A stretch of DNA of 64,000 bases from assembly GCA_022575985.1 (NCBI GenBank), contig JAKSXM010000228.1, positions 1,596,140-1,660,139 of the forward strand, in the 5' to 3' direction. This DNA is from Anagrus nilaparvatae (taxonomy: Eukaryota; Arthropoda; Insecta; Hymenoptera; Mymaridae). Position numbers and translations under genes: made by a program. Shown here in pieces: positions 21,545 to 33,512 of the stretch. Numbering within the stretch: position 1 is the first letter of the stretch; every line of letters begins with the position of its first letter. The notes under the pieces were generated by a model. The model was not told where the DNA came from. It saw only the letters and a list, made by a program, of their open reading frames with translations, and did no database searches.

Positions 21545-24500
21545 GATGATCCGTTATCTGCCTTAGATCAGCAAGTCGGGTTACAAGTTTTTCATGAAGC
21601 TATAAAAAATTTTGGATTAAAATTGGGTAAAACAGTTATTATGACAACTCATAAAATGGAATTAATAGATTTCGCCGACCAGGTTTACTTTTATTCTACT
21701 AAAAAATGTTGTACCATTTAAGACAATACAATAATTAATTGCAATAATTACATTTAGATAATTTTTATGGAATCGAATAAAGTAAGGATAAATGGAACAA
21801 AAGATTATATCGAAAAAATTGATCCAGAGCTTTTAATAAAATGGAATAAAAAATCAAAAAAATTAGTAAATAAGCAATTTCATAAACTATTATCTAGAAA
21901 AAATGTTTCAGACACTGATGTATTATCTAAAATCAAAGAGGCAAAAAATAATGTAGGAATTTTTTTATTATTCTGACAGAAAGATCTTTTTTCAAAACTT
22001 TAATCTACTCAGGTATTTTATTTTTTAGAAATTATTACCATTAAAATTATTCAAAATACGCAGATGTTCAGTATTTGGTTCGCAGTATTTAGCACACGAT
22101 TTAACAAATTTACCCCTACCAATTACTGAAAATTGGGAATTAAATTTAATAAATATAAAAAATAAAATTAAAAAATCATCAAGATCATCAAGTTTGCAAC
22201 CATTAAAAGAAACATCGTCAGTTTCACAATTTAGTAGCACATCTAGTTTCTTAGATATTAATGCTTTTAGGTAATTGATAATTGATTTTTCAAAAAATTA
22301 TGAAATTATTTCGTTGTATAATCAAATTTTATATAAATACATGTTATGCAGGAAAAGGTTTAGTTCTTTTGATAATGGACAATCAGGAAATTTTTTGAAA
22401 CATTTATTTCTGAAAAGGTATACAATTTACATATTAATAATAGTCTGTAAGGTTGTTGTATCACTTTAAATTCACTTTTTATCTCTTAGCATCATTTTTG
22501 ACTTCTGGAACATTTAATATTTTTTTTTCAAATTAAGCAATCTTCTATTATAAATTTATTAGAAGTATATTTTTAATTGAATGTATTTTATTATAGAACA
22601 TCTTCATCTAATGAACTGTTTATCAATAAAGAAAGATTAGTTTCACAAAAATTAATAAATTCGAATGAAACTATGTCAGTATATCAATTAAATATTTTTA
22701 TACATTTACGTTAATTTAATAGTTTGATCGATCTAAATAACTCTTTTTTTGTAGTCAAGAATCGCATCGTCAGCCAATAAAAAAAATATTATCCTTTGAT
22801 TCTATTGATAGTCAAGAATTATCTACAATTAATGAACAAGGTAAATTTAACTGTTTTTATAATATTATAGTACTTTAAAAAATTTTGTTATTTACAAAAA
22901 TTTATATTATAACAGTAACAGATAATGAAAAAGATGAAATTTACAATGATAATAATAATAATAATAATAACATTTGGTTATCCTACTTATCGATAAATGG
23001 ATTAATGTCAGTATTATTGTACATTTTATTCGCAATAGTATCTCAAATTTTTCGGATTTATGCAGATTTTTTGCTAAGTAAATGGTCGGATGATGTTGAC
23101 GATGCAAATAATGATATTAAATCAAATTCTTTTGAGGTATAAATCATTTAAATCTATGATATTTTCTGGAACAAAATAACACTGCTTGCAAGCTTAATTA
23201 TTATTATTATTTGGCATTTATTTTACTGATATAATTAATTTCTTAAAAAAGTTAATATTTATACGGCAAAGATGTGATTTTTTATCACTGGTAAAAAAAA
23301 TTGTACATAAATTTTGGACATATAAGATGAGTATTCCAACTTACAGACTTCGGTTTCGTCTTTGATGGTGATTTACGTGCGATCTATCCCATTCTTCATT
23401 ATTGGGCCCATTTGCTCAAATTCAAATAAATTAGTAAATTCCTAGAGATCGCAACTGGAAACTTATCATTAAAATACCATTTTTATTTGGGATGATTGTT
23501 TTTTTTTTTAAATAATTTAGCCTCGGAGATAACTTAAAAATCGTAGTTTGTAGTAATATAAGCAGTATTATTTTAGATCAGAATAATTCAGGGACAATAA
23601 ATTTGATAATTATTTAATTGTATTTCAGACATTTTTCTATTGCAAAATATACATAATTTTATCGATAGTTGCAATATTATTAGCAGCGGGTCATTGTGCA
23701 TATGGACAATATTATGGTTCCAGAATAAGAAGATCTTTACATAATAAGGCAGCAGCAACATTATTTTATATTCCGTTGAAATATTTTGAAACCGTACCGT
23801 TAGGAAATACATTAAATTATTTTAGTACAGATATTAGTGTTATTGATAAAGTAAGTATGAATTAGAAATGTATCATTTTTTCAAAACACCTGTTTTAAAA
23901 AATTGAATGTTCAAATACTTTAAATAATTATTCAAAATTTTAACAATAAAATTCAAGAATATCAGTTTTACGAAGTAAAAAATAAAAGCCATTTCAGTTT
24001 TAAAAATACGAATTTTTTGGAAATATTCTTTGCGAACTCATATCCATTATTCTATTAATTTGAATATTTGAAATGTAACTTAAAAATTTTCTTATAGAAA
24101 TTAACAATAGCAATTCAAAGGCTAACCATATTTATTCTATTATGTGGATCTGCAATAATTGTAAATGTCATTGTCTCACCATGGTTTATTTTAATAGTAG
24201 TACCGATCTCAGTAATTTATTACGTAATTCAAAAATTTTACAGACAAAGTGTAATAGAATTACAAAAATTAGATGCAAGGTAAATTAAACAATTGTTTTT
24301 TTTTTTTAATTTAAAGAATCATAATTCATTTTTATTTAATGTAGTTCGCGATGTCCAATAACTTCACATTTATCAGAAACGTTAAATGGTTTAACAACAA
24401 TAAGAGTTTTCAAACAACAAAGACGTTTTACGAATTTAATGTTCAAGTACATCGATTTAAATACAAATGCATTTTTAATGCTCAATACAAGTAGTCGTTG

Positions 24501-27109
24501 GCTAGGAATCACACTGGTAAAAATAATTTTAATAAAATAAAATAAATAAAATTTTCTTTTTAAAATACATATTTAAAATTCTTTAATAAGTTTGCATTTG
24601 GTTCGTCTCAAATTTTGGATTGTTAAGCTAGATCATAAATTTAGACATTCTAATTTTTTTTGGATAGATTTTACCATCCATAAAATGTAATATAACTTTT
24701 AAATATTAAATGATTTTTGCTAATTGGGCATTTTAATTTGATTAGGTATCTGAGTTCCTATATCAAAGAAATCGAAAAACTTTAAAATGTAAATTTTACT
24801 TTTTTCTTTGATCTTCAAAATCTCTAATAATCTGGGTGCAAATTTTTAAATATAATTATGGTCGTCTAATAGCCATAAAAATATGGACATTTTCTAATGA
24901 ACATACTAAAATTTGAGTCGAATCATTGGTTTAAAGCACTGTTTCTAAATAAATATTATTAAATAAATGTTAATTTAAAAATAGGATTATTTAGGTGGAT
25001 TCATATTACTAGGATCAATTTACACATTATTGATAACATCAATTTTTTATCCAAAATTAATAACACCATCAATTATTGGTTTATCAATAAATTATATGTT
25101 TCTAATACCAATTTATTTAAATTGGTTAGTTAAATTTATATCAGAAACTGAAATTTATTTGAATAGTTTTATTAGATTAAATAATTTTATTAATATTGAA
25201 AAAGAAATCAATTGTTTTCATTCTAATGGTATGTCAATTTTTTCATTAATTATGAAGCTTTATAATTCTACGAATTCAAATCAATTTTTTTATTTTAGAT
25301 ACCGAAGTATCAAAAAATTGGTTAAATTGTACTGGAGAAATAATTTTTGATAATGCAACATTAGGCTATTCAGAAACAGAATCAATAATACAAAATTTGA
25401 ATCTTAAAATACCTGCTGGACAAAAGGTTTGTTTACGTGAATTTTAAATAATTTTTTTATGACTGGCAAAGAAATGTTTTCTTGATCCAGGCAAAAAAAT
25501 TCCCCAATTCTCACCTTAGTTTAATTAGTAATTTAAGAGCAATCTGAGCAAATCTTTATTTTTCCTATAACTCACACTCTTTGAAATTTTTTTATATTGT
25601 CCAGTGACTGAAAATAAAGATTACCCATCCCAATTTGACTTCGCCTCAGATAATAAATTTCAAACGATTTGGGAAATTCTTTATTTTTCCGACCATGGAC
25701 CTAAATATAAATAAAATTATTAATTAAACCTAAATATATTAATTAAATATTAATTTTATTACAGTTAGGTATTTGTGGAAGAACAGGAAGCGGTAAATCA
25801 ACACTGATCATGTCATTATTTCGCTTTACAAATATAATAGAAGGTTCCTTATTGATAAATAATATTGATATTAAAAAAATACCAATTAATGTATTAAGAT
25901 CGAACATATCATGTATTTCACAAGATATTGTATTATTCAATGGAACAATTAGGTGATTTGGTTTTTTAGATTTTAGAACTTAATAAATCATTTTGATTTT
26001 TAGCTAATTTATTTTTTACATAACAGAGAAAATCTTGATCCGTTATCTGAATACAATGATGATGAAATATGGAGAGTATTAGAATTAGTAAAAATCAAAA
26101 ATTTAATATCGTCTTATCCAGGAGGACTTGGTAAATCATTTATTTGCTTGGTAATTAAAATTGAAAAATATTTTCATTTAAATTTGAATGTTTTAGATTA
26201 TGAAATCAAAGAAAATGGTAGAAATTTTTCAAATGGACAAATTCAATTACTGAATATAGGACGAATATTATTGAAAAGATCAAAATTAATAATATTAGAC
26301 GAAATAACGAGTTCTATTGATATAAATACAGAAAAATTATTATTTAATGACATTTGGAATTTATTTAATGATAAAACTGTCATTATTATAGCTGTAAGTG
26401 TCTAATTATATTTTAAAGTTTAATAATATTTTCAAGAGAGGCGAATAATGGGCTATTACCTCATAGATAGCTAAAAAATTATGACTTCACATAAAATTCA
26501 TTCCTACTTAAGAATCCCTTTGCAATATCCCAAAGCTGAACTTATCAGACTAACACATCTTTTGGTATGTGACGTCGATCAACTCGCCAGCTGAAAAAAA
26601 AAGTTTTCTGCAAGAAAAATAGTATTTTGGCACCTATGTGGGTCTGTAAGGAAATCTATATGATAAACATGAACTCCAATGAAATCATCCAAGAAGGAGG
26701 GGGATGTTTTTTGAAAACAAATAATAGAGAAAATATCTGCTGCAGGTTATTTGTAGTCGTTCATTATGAAAACAGCGGTTTTTTTTTGTAGGGAACAGAG
26801 AACCAAAATTTAGCCCCTATTTAAATAAAAAATTTTTTTTTTTTTAAATTCGATTTTTTGTTATTTTGATGTATTTGCATGGGATTTCCTTTGTATACTT
26901 AATGTATATTTTGAGTATGAAGTCATGTTTTATTTTTTAAATATTCGCTGATATTTTGTCTTTGATAATCAATTCAAAAATTAAATAATTTATAATTTTT
27001 ATTTCAGCATAAATATGAATCTTTATTAAACTGTGATAGAATAATCGTTTTTGAAGATGGAAAAATCATTCAAGACGGAAAACCAAGTGATATAATGTTA
27101 CAACAATAA
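21545..27109 (+). CDS. ABCC (MRP/SUR-like) ABC transporter, C-terminal half, 16 exons
   Basis: This is a membrane ATPase of the ABC subfamily C; the substrate or channel partner is unknown. Exons are 21545-21682, 21758-21952, 22029-22270, 22352-22417, 22597-22674, 22755-22840, 22916-23136, 23629-23850, 24098-24279, 24345-24516, 24985-25228, 25299-25426, 25765-25952, 26027-26130, 26197-26393 and 27008-27109 (TAA stop). All junctions are GT-AG and all phases agree, giving 854 codons. Exon 1 carries the NBD1 Walker B end and D-loop (DDPLSALDQQVG) and H-loop (TTHKMEL). Exons 7-11 encode TMD2 (KWSDD, FSTDISVIDK, SHLSETLNGLTTIRVF). Exons 12-16 encode NBD2: Walker A GRTGSGKST, Q-loop ISQD, signature FSNGQ, Walker B LIILDEITSSID, H-loop IIIAHKYESL. 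The order and motifs suggest an insect Sur- or MRP-type protein. TMD1 and the NBD1 Walker A exons were not found upstream. Confidence 0.88.
22946..22970 (+). repeat. (aat)n microsatellite inside an ABC transporter exon
   Basis: A run of aat triplets encodes a short asparagine stretch before the first TMD2 helix (IWLSYLSINGLM). It is in frame, so length changes would alter only the asparagine count. Confidence 0.8.
23335..23415. repeat. Family R repeat, partial copy in an ABC transporter intron
   Basis: gacttcggtttcgtctttgatgg, then gtgatttacgtgcgat, then cccattcttca match the core of family R in degraded form. It lies in the intron between the exons ending at 23136 and starting at 23629. Confidence 0.5.
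25617..25695. repeat. Family R repeat, partial copy in an ABC transporter intron
   Basis: tttgacttcgcctcagataa, then cgatttgggaaattcttta resemble the family R core. It lies in the intron between the exons ending at 25426 and starting at 25765. The ORF at 25743-25940 on the minus strand is the antisense of an ABC exon and is not a gene. Confidence 0.45.
26394..27007 (+). other. Last intron of the ABC transporter, about 614 bp
   Basis: It begins gtaagt and ends atttcag. It is among the longer introns of the visible gene. No nested gene was seen. Confidence 0.75.
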
Positions 27110-27149
27110 ATTAATAATTAATTTTAAATCATGTAAAAATAGTATATTT

Positions 27150-27362
27150 TTATCCTAAACCAAAAGTAAAGAATGCCCCATATCGCAGGTATAAATTTCT
27201 ATCCAAAGCAAAGCCGAGTATGTCAAACTGAAATCTGGGACATTCTTTTTTGATGGCTAAGGGCAAAAAAAATTTACTTTTCTTCGTTAGTGGCAAGAAA
27301 AAGAGTATTTCCGTATACAAATTTCCAAGGAATGCGTGTCTTCTGAATTCAAACATTTTTTA
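27150..27362. repeat. Family R repeat copy just past the ABC transporter
   Basis: aaagaatgccccatatcgcagg, then caaagccgagtatg, then tctgggacattcttt and cttcgttagtggcaagaaaa match the family in inverse orientation to the copy at 20945. It starts 40 bp past the transporter's stop codon. The minus-strand ORF here is not a gene. Confidence 0.7.
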
Positions 27363-30287
27363 AATGCGTTTAGTAAATTGTAATATATAATTTAAAAGTT
27401 TATATTTAAGGTTAAATTATTATTTACTATAATTATAAATGATAAGACGCTGAAATCTATTAAAATATTTACATTGATCCCGGTTACCGCTACCGGATTT
27501 TCAGTTTCCGTTACCGAAATTTCAGGTTGAGGCAGACAGAAATTTATGTTCTTTTAAATAGTTACAAATAACGTAAAATGTAAAAGAAAGATCAAAAAAC
27601 AATTTTTCTTTTTGATTTCTTTTGGTCTTTTACAATAATGAATTTTATTATTTAGAAATTTATTGAGTAAAATTTTCCAAAAATGATTCAAGGCATTTTT
27701 AATCGTTTAAAATCAAAAAAAAAAAAAAATTGCGGCTGCCACAACCGGATTTCCGTTTGCCGCAACCAGAATTTTATTTCAATGTAAAAATTATTTCGCA
27801 TACACTTAATATTTTGTATATATTATAAAATGTAAAAATATTGTATATTACTGTTAATAAAACTCATTTGCTGATTATATTAAGTAAATTTACCTATGTA
27901 GGTAATGTGTTATTAACTAAAAAAAGCCTCTGTATATAATACAATGTTTTCCATAAAATGGAAGTCATATTTCAACCAAAATTACTGTATCTTTGTAAAA
28001 TTTTCTTTTTTAGCGGGAAACTTTTCAGATATTTTCACTTAAAGTCGGGAACGACGTGAATCGACACTGAATGGTAAAAATCTGACTGAAAATTTGAAAT
28101 CCTCATCAAATTTCACATCGTAAACCTTTGTTTTTTTTTTAAGGTTTTCTAGAGCTTTTTTATAGGACTTTCAAAAATGGTGACTGAGGAGAGGAATTTT
28201 ACTAAAAAACTTTAACCTTCAGATTCGGGGAATTATCTATTTATAAGACGTTTATCGAAAAAAATAAAATTTTTATTTTTGGGACCTCAAGACTATTAGG
28301 CGCGTAAAAAATTTGATTTTAACGTGAAAATTTTGTTTCAAAAATATCATTATTATGTTCTGAGGCTTTTTAAAGGGTACATGACCACCCAGCATCATTT
28401 ATCACATCAAAATATTTAGTATTTAGAAATATTCTATCTGGGATTAAGCCCTATAAAAGTTGTGGCTTTTTAGCCATTCAAATTCTCCCGCTCTTAGCCT
28501 AAACTAACAATTTGAGCCACCCAAGGGCAGATTTTTAAAAAACGAATCTTAAATTCGGATTCAGCGGAAAATTTTACAACTTTTTATGTCTAGTCACTAT
28601 TTTTTTTAATCATATACTCAATATTAAAAAATTATTTATAAAAAGTAGCTAAAAAAACCGAAAAAATCTAAAAATCTTCTATTAGATATGACTCGGCTTC
28701 CTCAGCACCTAGAGGGCTAAAAATTTCACAGGAAACAAATTTTTTATATATAAAAAGGTAGTGAAAAAATCAGACGATCGGTGAAAATGACATGGTAAGG
28801 TCATCACCAAGTGTTTGGAATGACTCGTACGTAAACTAGCATAAGTATAAAATTGATAAAAATTTTTAAAAATCGGATTAGAATCTTCGAGATAACCCCC
28901 CGGACCTCAAAATTTTTATTGCTTTTATTAAATATTTTTACTTGGATACATTTTTATTCAAATCTTATACTAAATTTTAAGTTTCTACTTTTTGCAATAT
29001 TTTTAATAATTTGGCGCTTAAAAAAAGTGATTAATAAACGATATATGTTGGTTGTTGCCTTTTGTCTATTGTTAATTACCGGTTGTTATTTGTGTACAAA
29101 CTTGAAAATATTTATTAGTAAACATTCAACCAAATAAACTTCAAATAAATGAGTATGGAACTTGCTGTTCTAGAATAGTTTTTTTTTAACTTCTCTAATT
29201 TGAATCTTAATACAGTTAAATTATTCGATATCCTTAAATTCAGAACTAAATCAAAATTATTCGAAGTCTTTTTGACCCCCTTTCGTTTTCAAAAACGTTA
29301 ATTTTTTAACATCCTGCTAAAAACTTCAATTTTCAACCCAGAAAACTTAAAATTTATTTTGTTAATCTTACTGTAATTTTTATATATGAAAAATTTGATT
29401 TTAAGTTTTTTTGAGTTTTATATTAAAATCAATCAGATCTAAAATAGTACAGACGTGATGTGAGAGTAAGAGATCACTGAAACAAAAGTTTTTAGAAGTG
29501 CTGATTGAAAATTTTTATATCCTCTGTTCAGAAAATTGTTATTTTTCCATTTTAGCCATTTTTAGGATATTTTGGTCGTTTTTTTAAATGTTTTTTACTT
29601 TTTTAATGTTTTTTACTATTTTAAAAATCTAGTATAGATTGTATGTACTTTGGTACTTATCAATTAATTTCTAGTTTGCAAAAAAATAATTAAGAAGCAG
29701 CTGAAACAATTATGAGATGTATTGGGAGCGATTAAGGAGCATTAATTTGTCTAATTAATTAGTTTTAATTAAAAATTTGAAGTCTAACTTAAAATAATGA
29801 TCTGATGATGATAAAATGTATTTGTTTTAAATATGCAGAAATCTACATGGTCAAATGTATTGTATAGCTGACTGTTATATCCGTTGTTGATATAATATTT
29901 ATTTAATTAATATAAAAAAAAGAGAGAATTGAAACTGAGAACTTTCTATCACTGTCAGCAGAATTAAACTTTTCCTGAAAAATATGGCAACTGTACACTC
30001 CTCTTTTCTTAACTCATGTATTTCTTATATTCTGTCTCGTAGCAGAGTATCCAATTAAAAATTGAACAACTGGTTTTCTGTCTCTTGAAATTTTCACTTA
30101 TGATAAAGAAAAGCAGGGCAAGGAAAATCAAAATTTACTGTGCATCAATGATACCTCTGTGTTCATATGATAAAAAGCTTTGGTGAGGACTCTGCATTCT
30201 ATACACAAGACATAACCTGGTGAATATTTCAATTTTCTAATAATATTTTTTGTTTGTTATATAATTTTTCTGAAATCAAGAAAAGTA
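27363..30287. other. AT-rich intergenic region
   Basis: No convincing gene was found. Two related stretches (gttaccgctaccggattttc at 27483 and ctgccacaaccggatttccg at 27735) look like a diverged direct repeat. An ORF of 94 codons at 28853-29137 is hydrophobic but of background composition. Confidence 0.4.
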
Positions 30288-30680
30288 CACTGTAAAAAGT
30301 AACTTTCTTAGATTTACAAAAAAAATAGAATTTTTTCGAAAAATTAGTGAATTTTCAAAAAATTTTGTAAATATTCGATAAAAATCGTAAATTTACTAAA
30401 TTTAGTATATTGTCGAAAAATTCGAGAATTCTCGATTTTTTTTTGTGATTTTACGAAAAAAGTTGTAAATTCACAACTATTTTTCGGAAATTTACAACTA
30501 TTTTTTGTAAATTTTCGAAAAAAAAATGGTAAATTATCAATTTTTCTTGCGAATTAACAAAAAAAATCGAGAATACTCGAATTTTTTGTTAATATACTAA
30601 ATTTAGTAAATTTACGATTTTTTTCGAATATTTACCAATTTTGTCGAAAATTTACTAATTTTTTTGTTAATATAAAGAAG
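30288..30680. mobile_element. AT-rich foldback element with TACACTGTAAAA-type end
   Basis: The element is palindromic and nearly all A/T. aaatttactaaatttagtatat with its inverse, and cgagaattctcga with its inverse, occur in both arms, and the start acactgtaaaaagtaactttc resembles the inverse of the end of the element at 44945-45188 (cttttacagtgta). No coding capacity is seen. Confidence 0.65.
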
Positions 30681-30703
30681 TTATAATAAAAAAAAATGTT
30701 GAT

Positions 30704-31505
30704 TTCTTAAATAGAGTACGTCAAGCAGTTTTAAATAACAATCTAGAACGCACAAATCATTTAATTTATTATACTTAAGATGAAGAATTTTTTGACATTG
30801 ATCACATATACAATGATGGTAAAACCCTACTATATTTGGCCGCTGAAAAAGGGTTTTGGAGGATGGTTATACTGCTATTAAAGAAAGGTGCAAACGTAAA
30901 TTTAAAAACTCCGTTTGGTATAGCTATTGTAAATGAAAGCGAGGAAACAGTAAAGCAGCTGATAATTGGAGGTGCTGACACTATTCTTGAAAATGGTGGT
31001 TCTATTTCTCTACTTTTAATTGCTGATCGTGGATATACAGATATTGCTCAACTATTGATAGATAGAAAGATTAACATCAATATTTGTTATTATTTTGCAA
31101 CATTTACGGAACCTGAAAAAGTTCAAGTTGCAGATAACCTAACTCCTCTACATGTCGCAGTACTATACCAGCATATTGATTATGTAAAACTAATAATAAA
31201 AAATAGTAGCGATATTATTAGTGAAGTTAACGTTGTAACTGAAGACGAATGGGATCTTTCATTGCATATTGCTGTTGAAAAGGGATGTGAGGAACTTGTA
31301 CAAATACTACTGGATAATTCATCTGCGGTTAATTTTTGTAATAAAAATGGTGACACTCCGTTGCATATTGCTGCTAAAAAAGGATACATGAAAATTATAA
31401 AAATTTTAAAATATGCAATAAATTTAAAGAAGCTGATATAAGTATCAGAAATAAAGAAGGTAAAAGTCCTATTAATTTGGTTTATGAACAAATTATTCAG
31501 TTTTA
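30704..31505 (+). pseudogene. Ankyrin-repeat gene fragment, broken by a stop and a frameshift
   Basis: 30836-31441 encodes about 200 residues in roughly five ankyrin repeats (VILLLKKGANVNLKT, NLTPLHVAVLYQHIDYVKLI, GDTPLHIAAKKGYMKII). The displayed start is TTG, so no proper start exists in this frame. Upstream, the same frame reads NRVRQAVLNNNLERTNHLIYYT, then a TAA at 30776-30778, then FFDIDHIYNDGKTLLYLAAEKG, a normal ankyrin lead-in. At the 3' end the frame shifts at about 31425-31435: another frame continues ADISIRNKEGKSPINLVYEQIIQF to a TAA near 31504. So one stop and one frameshift break an otherwise coherent ankyrin gene. A spliced gene with an intron near 30779 is an alternative. No similarity to the N-terminal part of the 12.3 kb protein was seen. 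Confidence 0.75.
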
Positions 31506-31859
31506 AGTAGAATTTAATTATAAATAAAAAATAGCACGAATAATAAAAAAATTAATTTTTATAAAAAATATTACTGCCCTGGTCAATTTTTATTGTATAA
31601 TTTTTAATTTGTAAATTATGATATCGAGAAAGTTCAGATCAATCGATATTTGTGAAATTGAACAATTCAAGAGACTTGTTAGAATTAAGAATTGTGTTGA
31701 CCAGCTCGTGAAATAGGTAGTTTATCTATTAAAAGGATAAGCTATAACAAGTTTATAAAATTTGAATAATTATCAATATAATAATTATATTATTGATTAA
31801 AATTATAAATAAATAAATTAGGAGAAAAAAAACAATAGTTTTAAATTTATAGTATATTT
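31506..31859. other. AT-rich spacer
   Basis: No feature recognised. Confidence 0.4.
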
Positions 31860-31937
31860 ACGTCCAGAAAAGTAAACATTGGCCCAATAACGGCACGTAA
31901 ATAATTACCTTCCGAGGCGAAGCCGAGGATTCTTTGG
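31860..31937. repeat. Family R repeat, partial copy
   Basis: gtccagaaaagtaaacattggccc, then cacgtaaataattac, then ttccgaggcgaagccgagga match the left part of the family R core. Confidence 0.7.
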
Positions 31938-32122
31938 GAAACTTGACTAAAATATTTTTATTTTTAATTATTTTTTAAATGTTAATACAGTTTTAATATT
32001 TTGTAACTTTTATTACTTGCATAGTTTAATTATTATATTAATTATTTAATATATTTACTAAGTATAAAATAAAAAAACTAAAAAAAATATTTTGAAGTAT
32101 TTAATTAAAAAACCTAACAATA

Positions 32123-32206
32123 AAGCCCTTTCTATAGACCTAATTAATTTTTTTAAACTTGTATGCTTTGGATTTAAAAAAAATTTATTAGATCTAGAAA
32201 GGGCTT
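32123..32206. repeat. Short hairpin, MITE-like
   Basis: aagccctttctatagac at 32123 is mirrored by gatctagaaagggctt ending at 32206. It is about 84 bp in all. Confidence 0.65.
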
Positions 32207-32347
32207 AATAATATGATAAACTTAATATACAAAATATTTAGAGTATGCAAAAATATAATTAAATAAAAGAGATTATATACTCGTAAGAGAATTTCACTTG
32301 CGAGAAAAAAAATGTTTAAATGAATACGAAGATATATCTATATATAA

Positions 32348-32399
32348 GCATACTCTATATATAGTTATACCGTGAAATTTAACTATATATAGAGTATGA
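32348..32399. repeat. Short hairpin
   Basis: catactctatatatagtta and taactatatatagagtatg form a perfect 19-bp stem around a short loop. Confidence 0.75.
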
Positions 32400-32545
32400 A
32401 ATTTGCAGAAAATGTACTTTTCTGGACAGTAGCCACGAAAGTACGATGTCCAGGCGAGAAAATAGGAATTTCTCGCTACTGACGCAGAAAAATTTTTTAC
32501 GGCCCTTGTCCATAAACAAAGAATGCCCCAAATCAATCGCAGTTT
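32400..32545. repeat. Family R repeat copy
   Basis: gtacttttctggacagtagc, ttctcgctactgacgcagaaaa, then cttgtccataaacaaagaatgcccc match the outer part of family R (compare 47430-47505). The minus-strand ORF at 32294-32536 falls in it and is not a gene. Confidence 0.7.
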
Positions 32546-32800
32546 ATATAATTAATAATATTCTTTTTATCAAATAAAAAGCATTCAGATATTTTATAAA
32601 TATATATTATATATATAAATATATTATACAGTATTGAATTTAAAATCTAACAGATTATAATACCCAGGAACTACATTAAGTTTCGCAATTATTAACTTTA
32701 TTATAATAGTTACACCATTTGTTCAAAATCTTATTATTTAAGGTTAAATATTATATGCTATGGTTATGATTTTATTAAAATGTGAATGGGCCCAGAAATG
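32546..32800. other. AT-rich spacer
   Basis: Contains an (at)n stretch near 32600. Nothing else was seen. Confidence 0.4.
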
Positions 32801-33512
32801 CAGGGTTCAATGTTATAAAATAGGGTCTTTTGGTAATTTTCAATGAAACGCCATAACCTCACAAGTTAACCAAAACACTTCTGGTTGGTCCCATTTTTTT
32901 GATGTAAGTGTCACCTTTAATATGCCGTAAACCGCAATATCTATCTTTAATTCTCTCATCCCTAAAGCTGATTAACCAAATGATTATTTTTGGCTAAAAA
33001 TGATCAATTTTTAAATTGCTGCCAAACTTGTAATTTCTGACAAATATTGGTTTTACAGGTCTCAAAAAATTTCCACAAGCTTCAAATTTCCAAAAATTTT
33101 TTACTCGTATTATTTACTGATGTCGTTATTAAGAAATGGTTCTTAACATTAAAAATGAGCTTTTTTAAAAAATCATAAAATTAAGACTGCAAATTAAAAT
33201 TATCATATCTGGTTAACAAAATAACTGAAAAAGGTAGAGTAAAAAATTTTTGGAAACTTAAAGCTTGAGAAAATATTTTGAGGCCTAAAAAAGCCATTTT
33301 CGTCAGAAATTACATATTTGGCAGTAATTTAAAAATTTAGTTAATCGGGTATAGCGATGAGAGAATTAAAGGTAAAAAATTGCTGTTCATGGCGTTAGAA
33401 AGGTGACACTTACCCCAAAAAAATGGAACCAACTAGAAGTGTTTTGGTCAACTTGTGAGGTTTTAGCGTTTCATTGAAAATTACCAAAAAACCCTATTCC
33501 ATAACATTGAAT
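32801..33512. repeat. Foldback element, family P1, second partial copy
   Basis: The palindromic arms include ccaaaacacttctggttggt (about 32872) and accaactagaagtgttttgg (about 33429), plus ggtaattttcaatgaaacgc and gcgtttcattgaaaattacc. It matches the inner part of the P1 element at 43217-44630 but lacks its outer ends. Confidence 0.8.

Noticed and set aside
28853..29137. 94-codon hydrophobic ORF
   Set aside because: AT-rich composition makes hydrophobic Phe/Leu/Ile-rich ORFs common here; no motif, no splice context.
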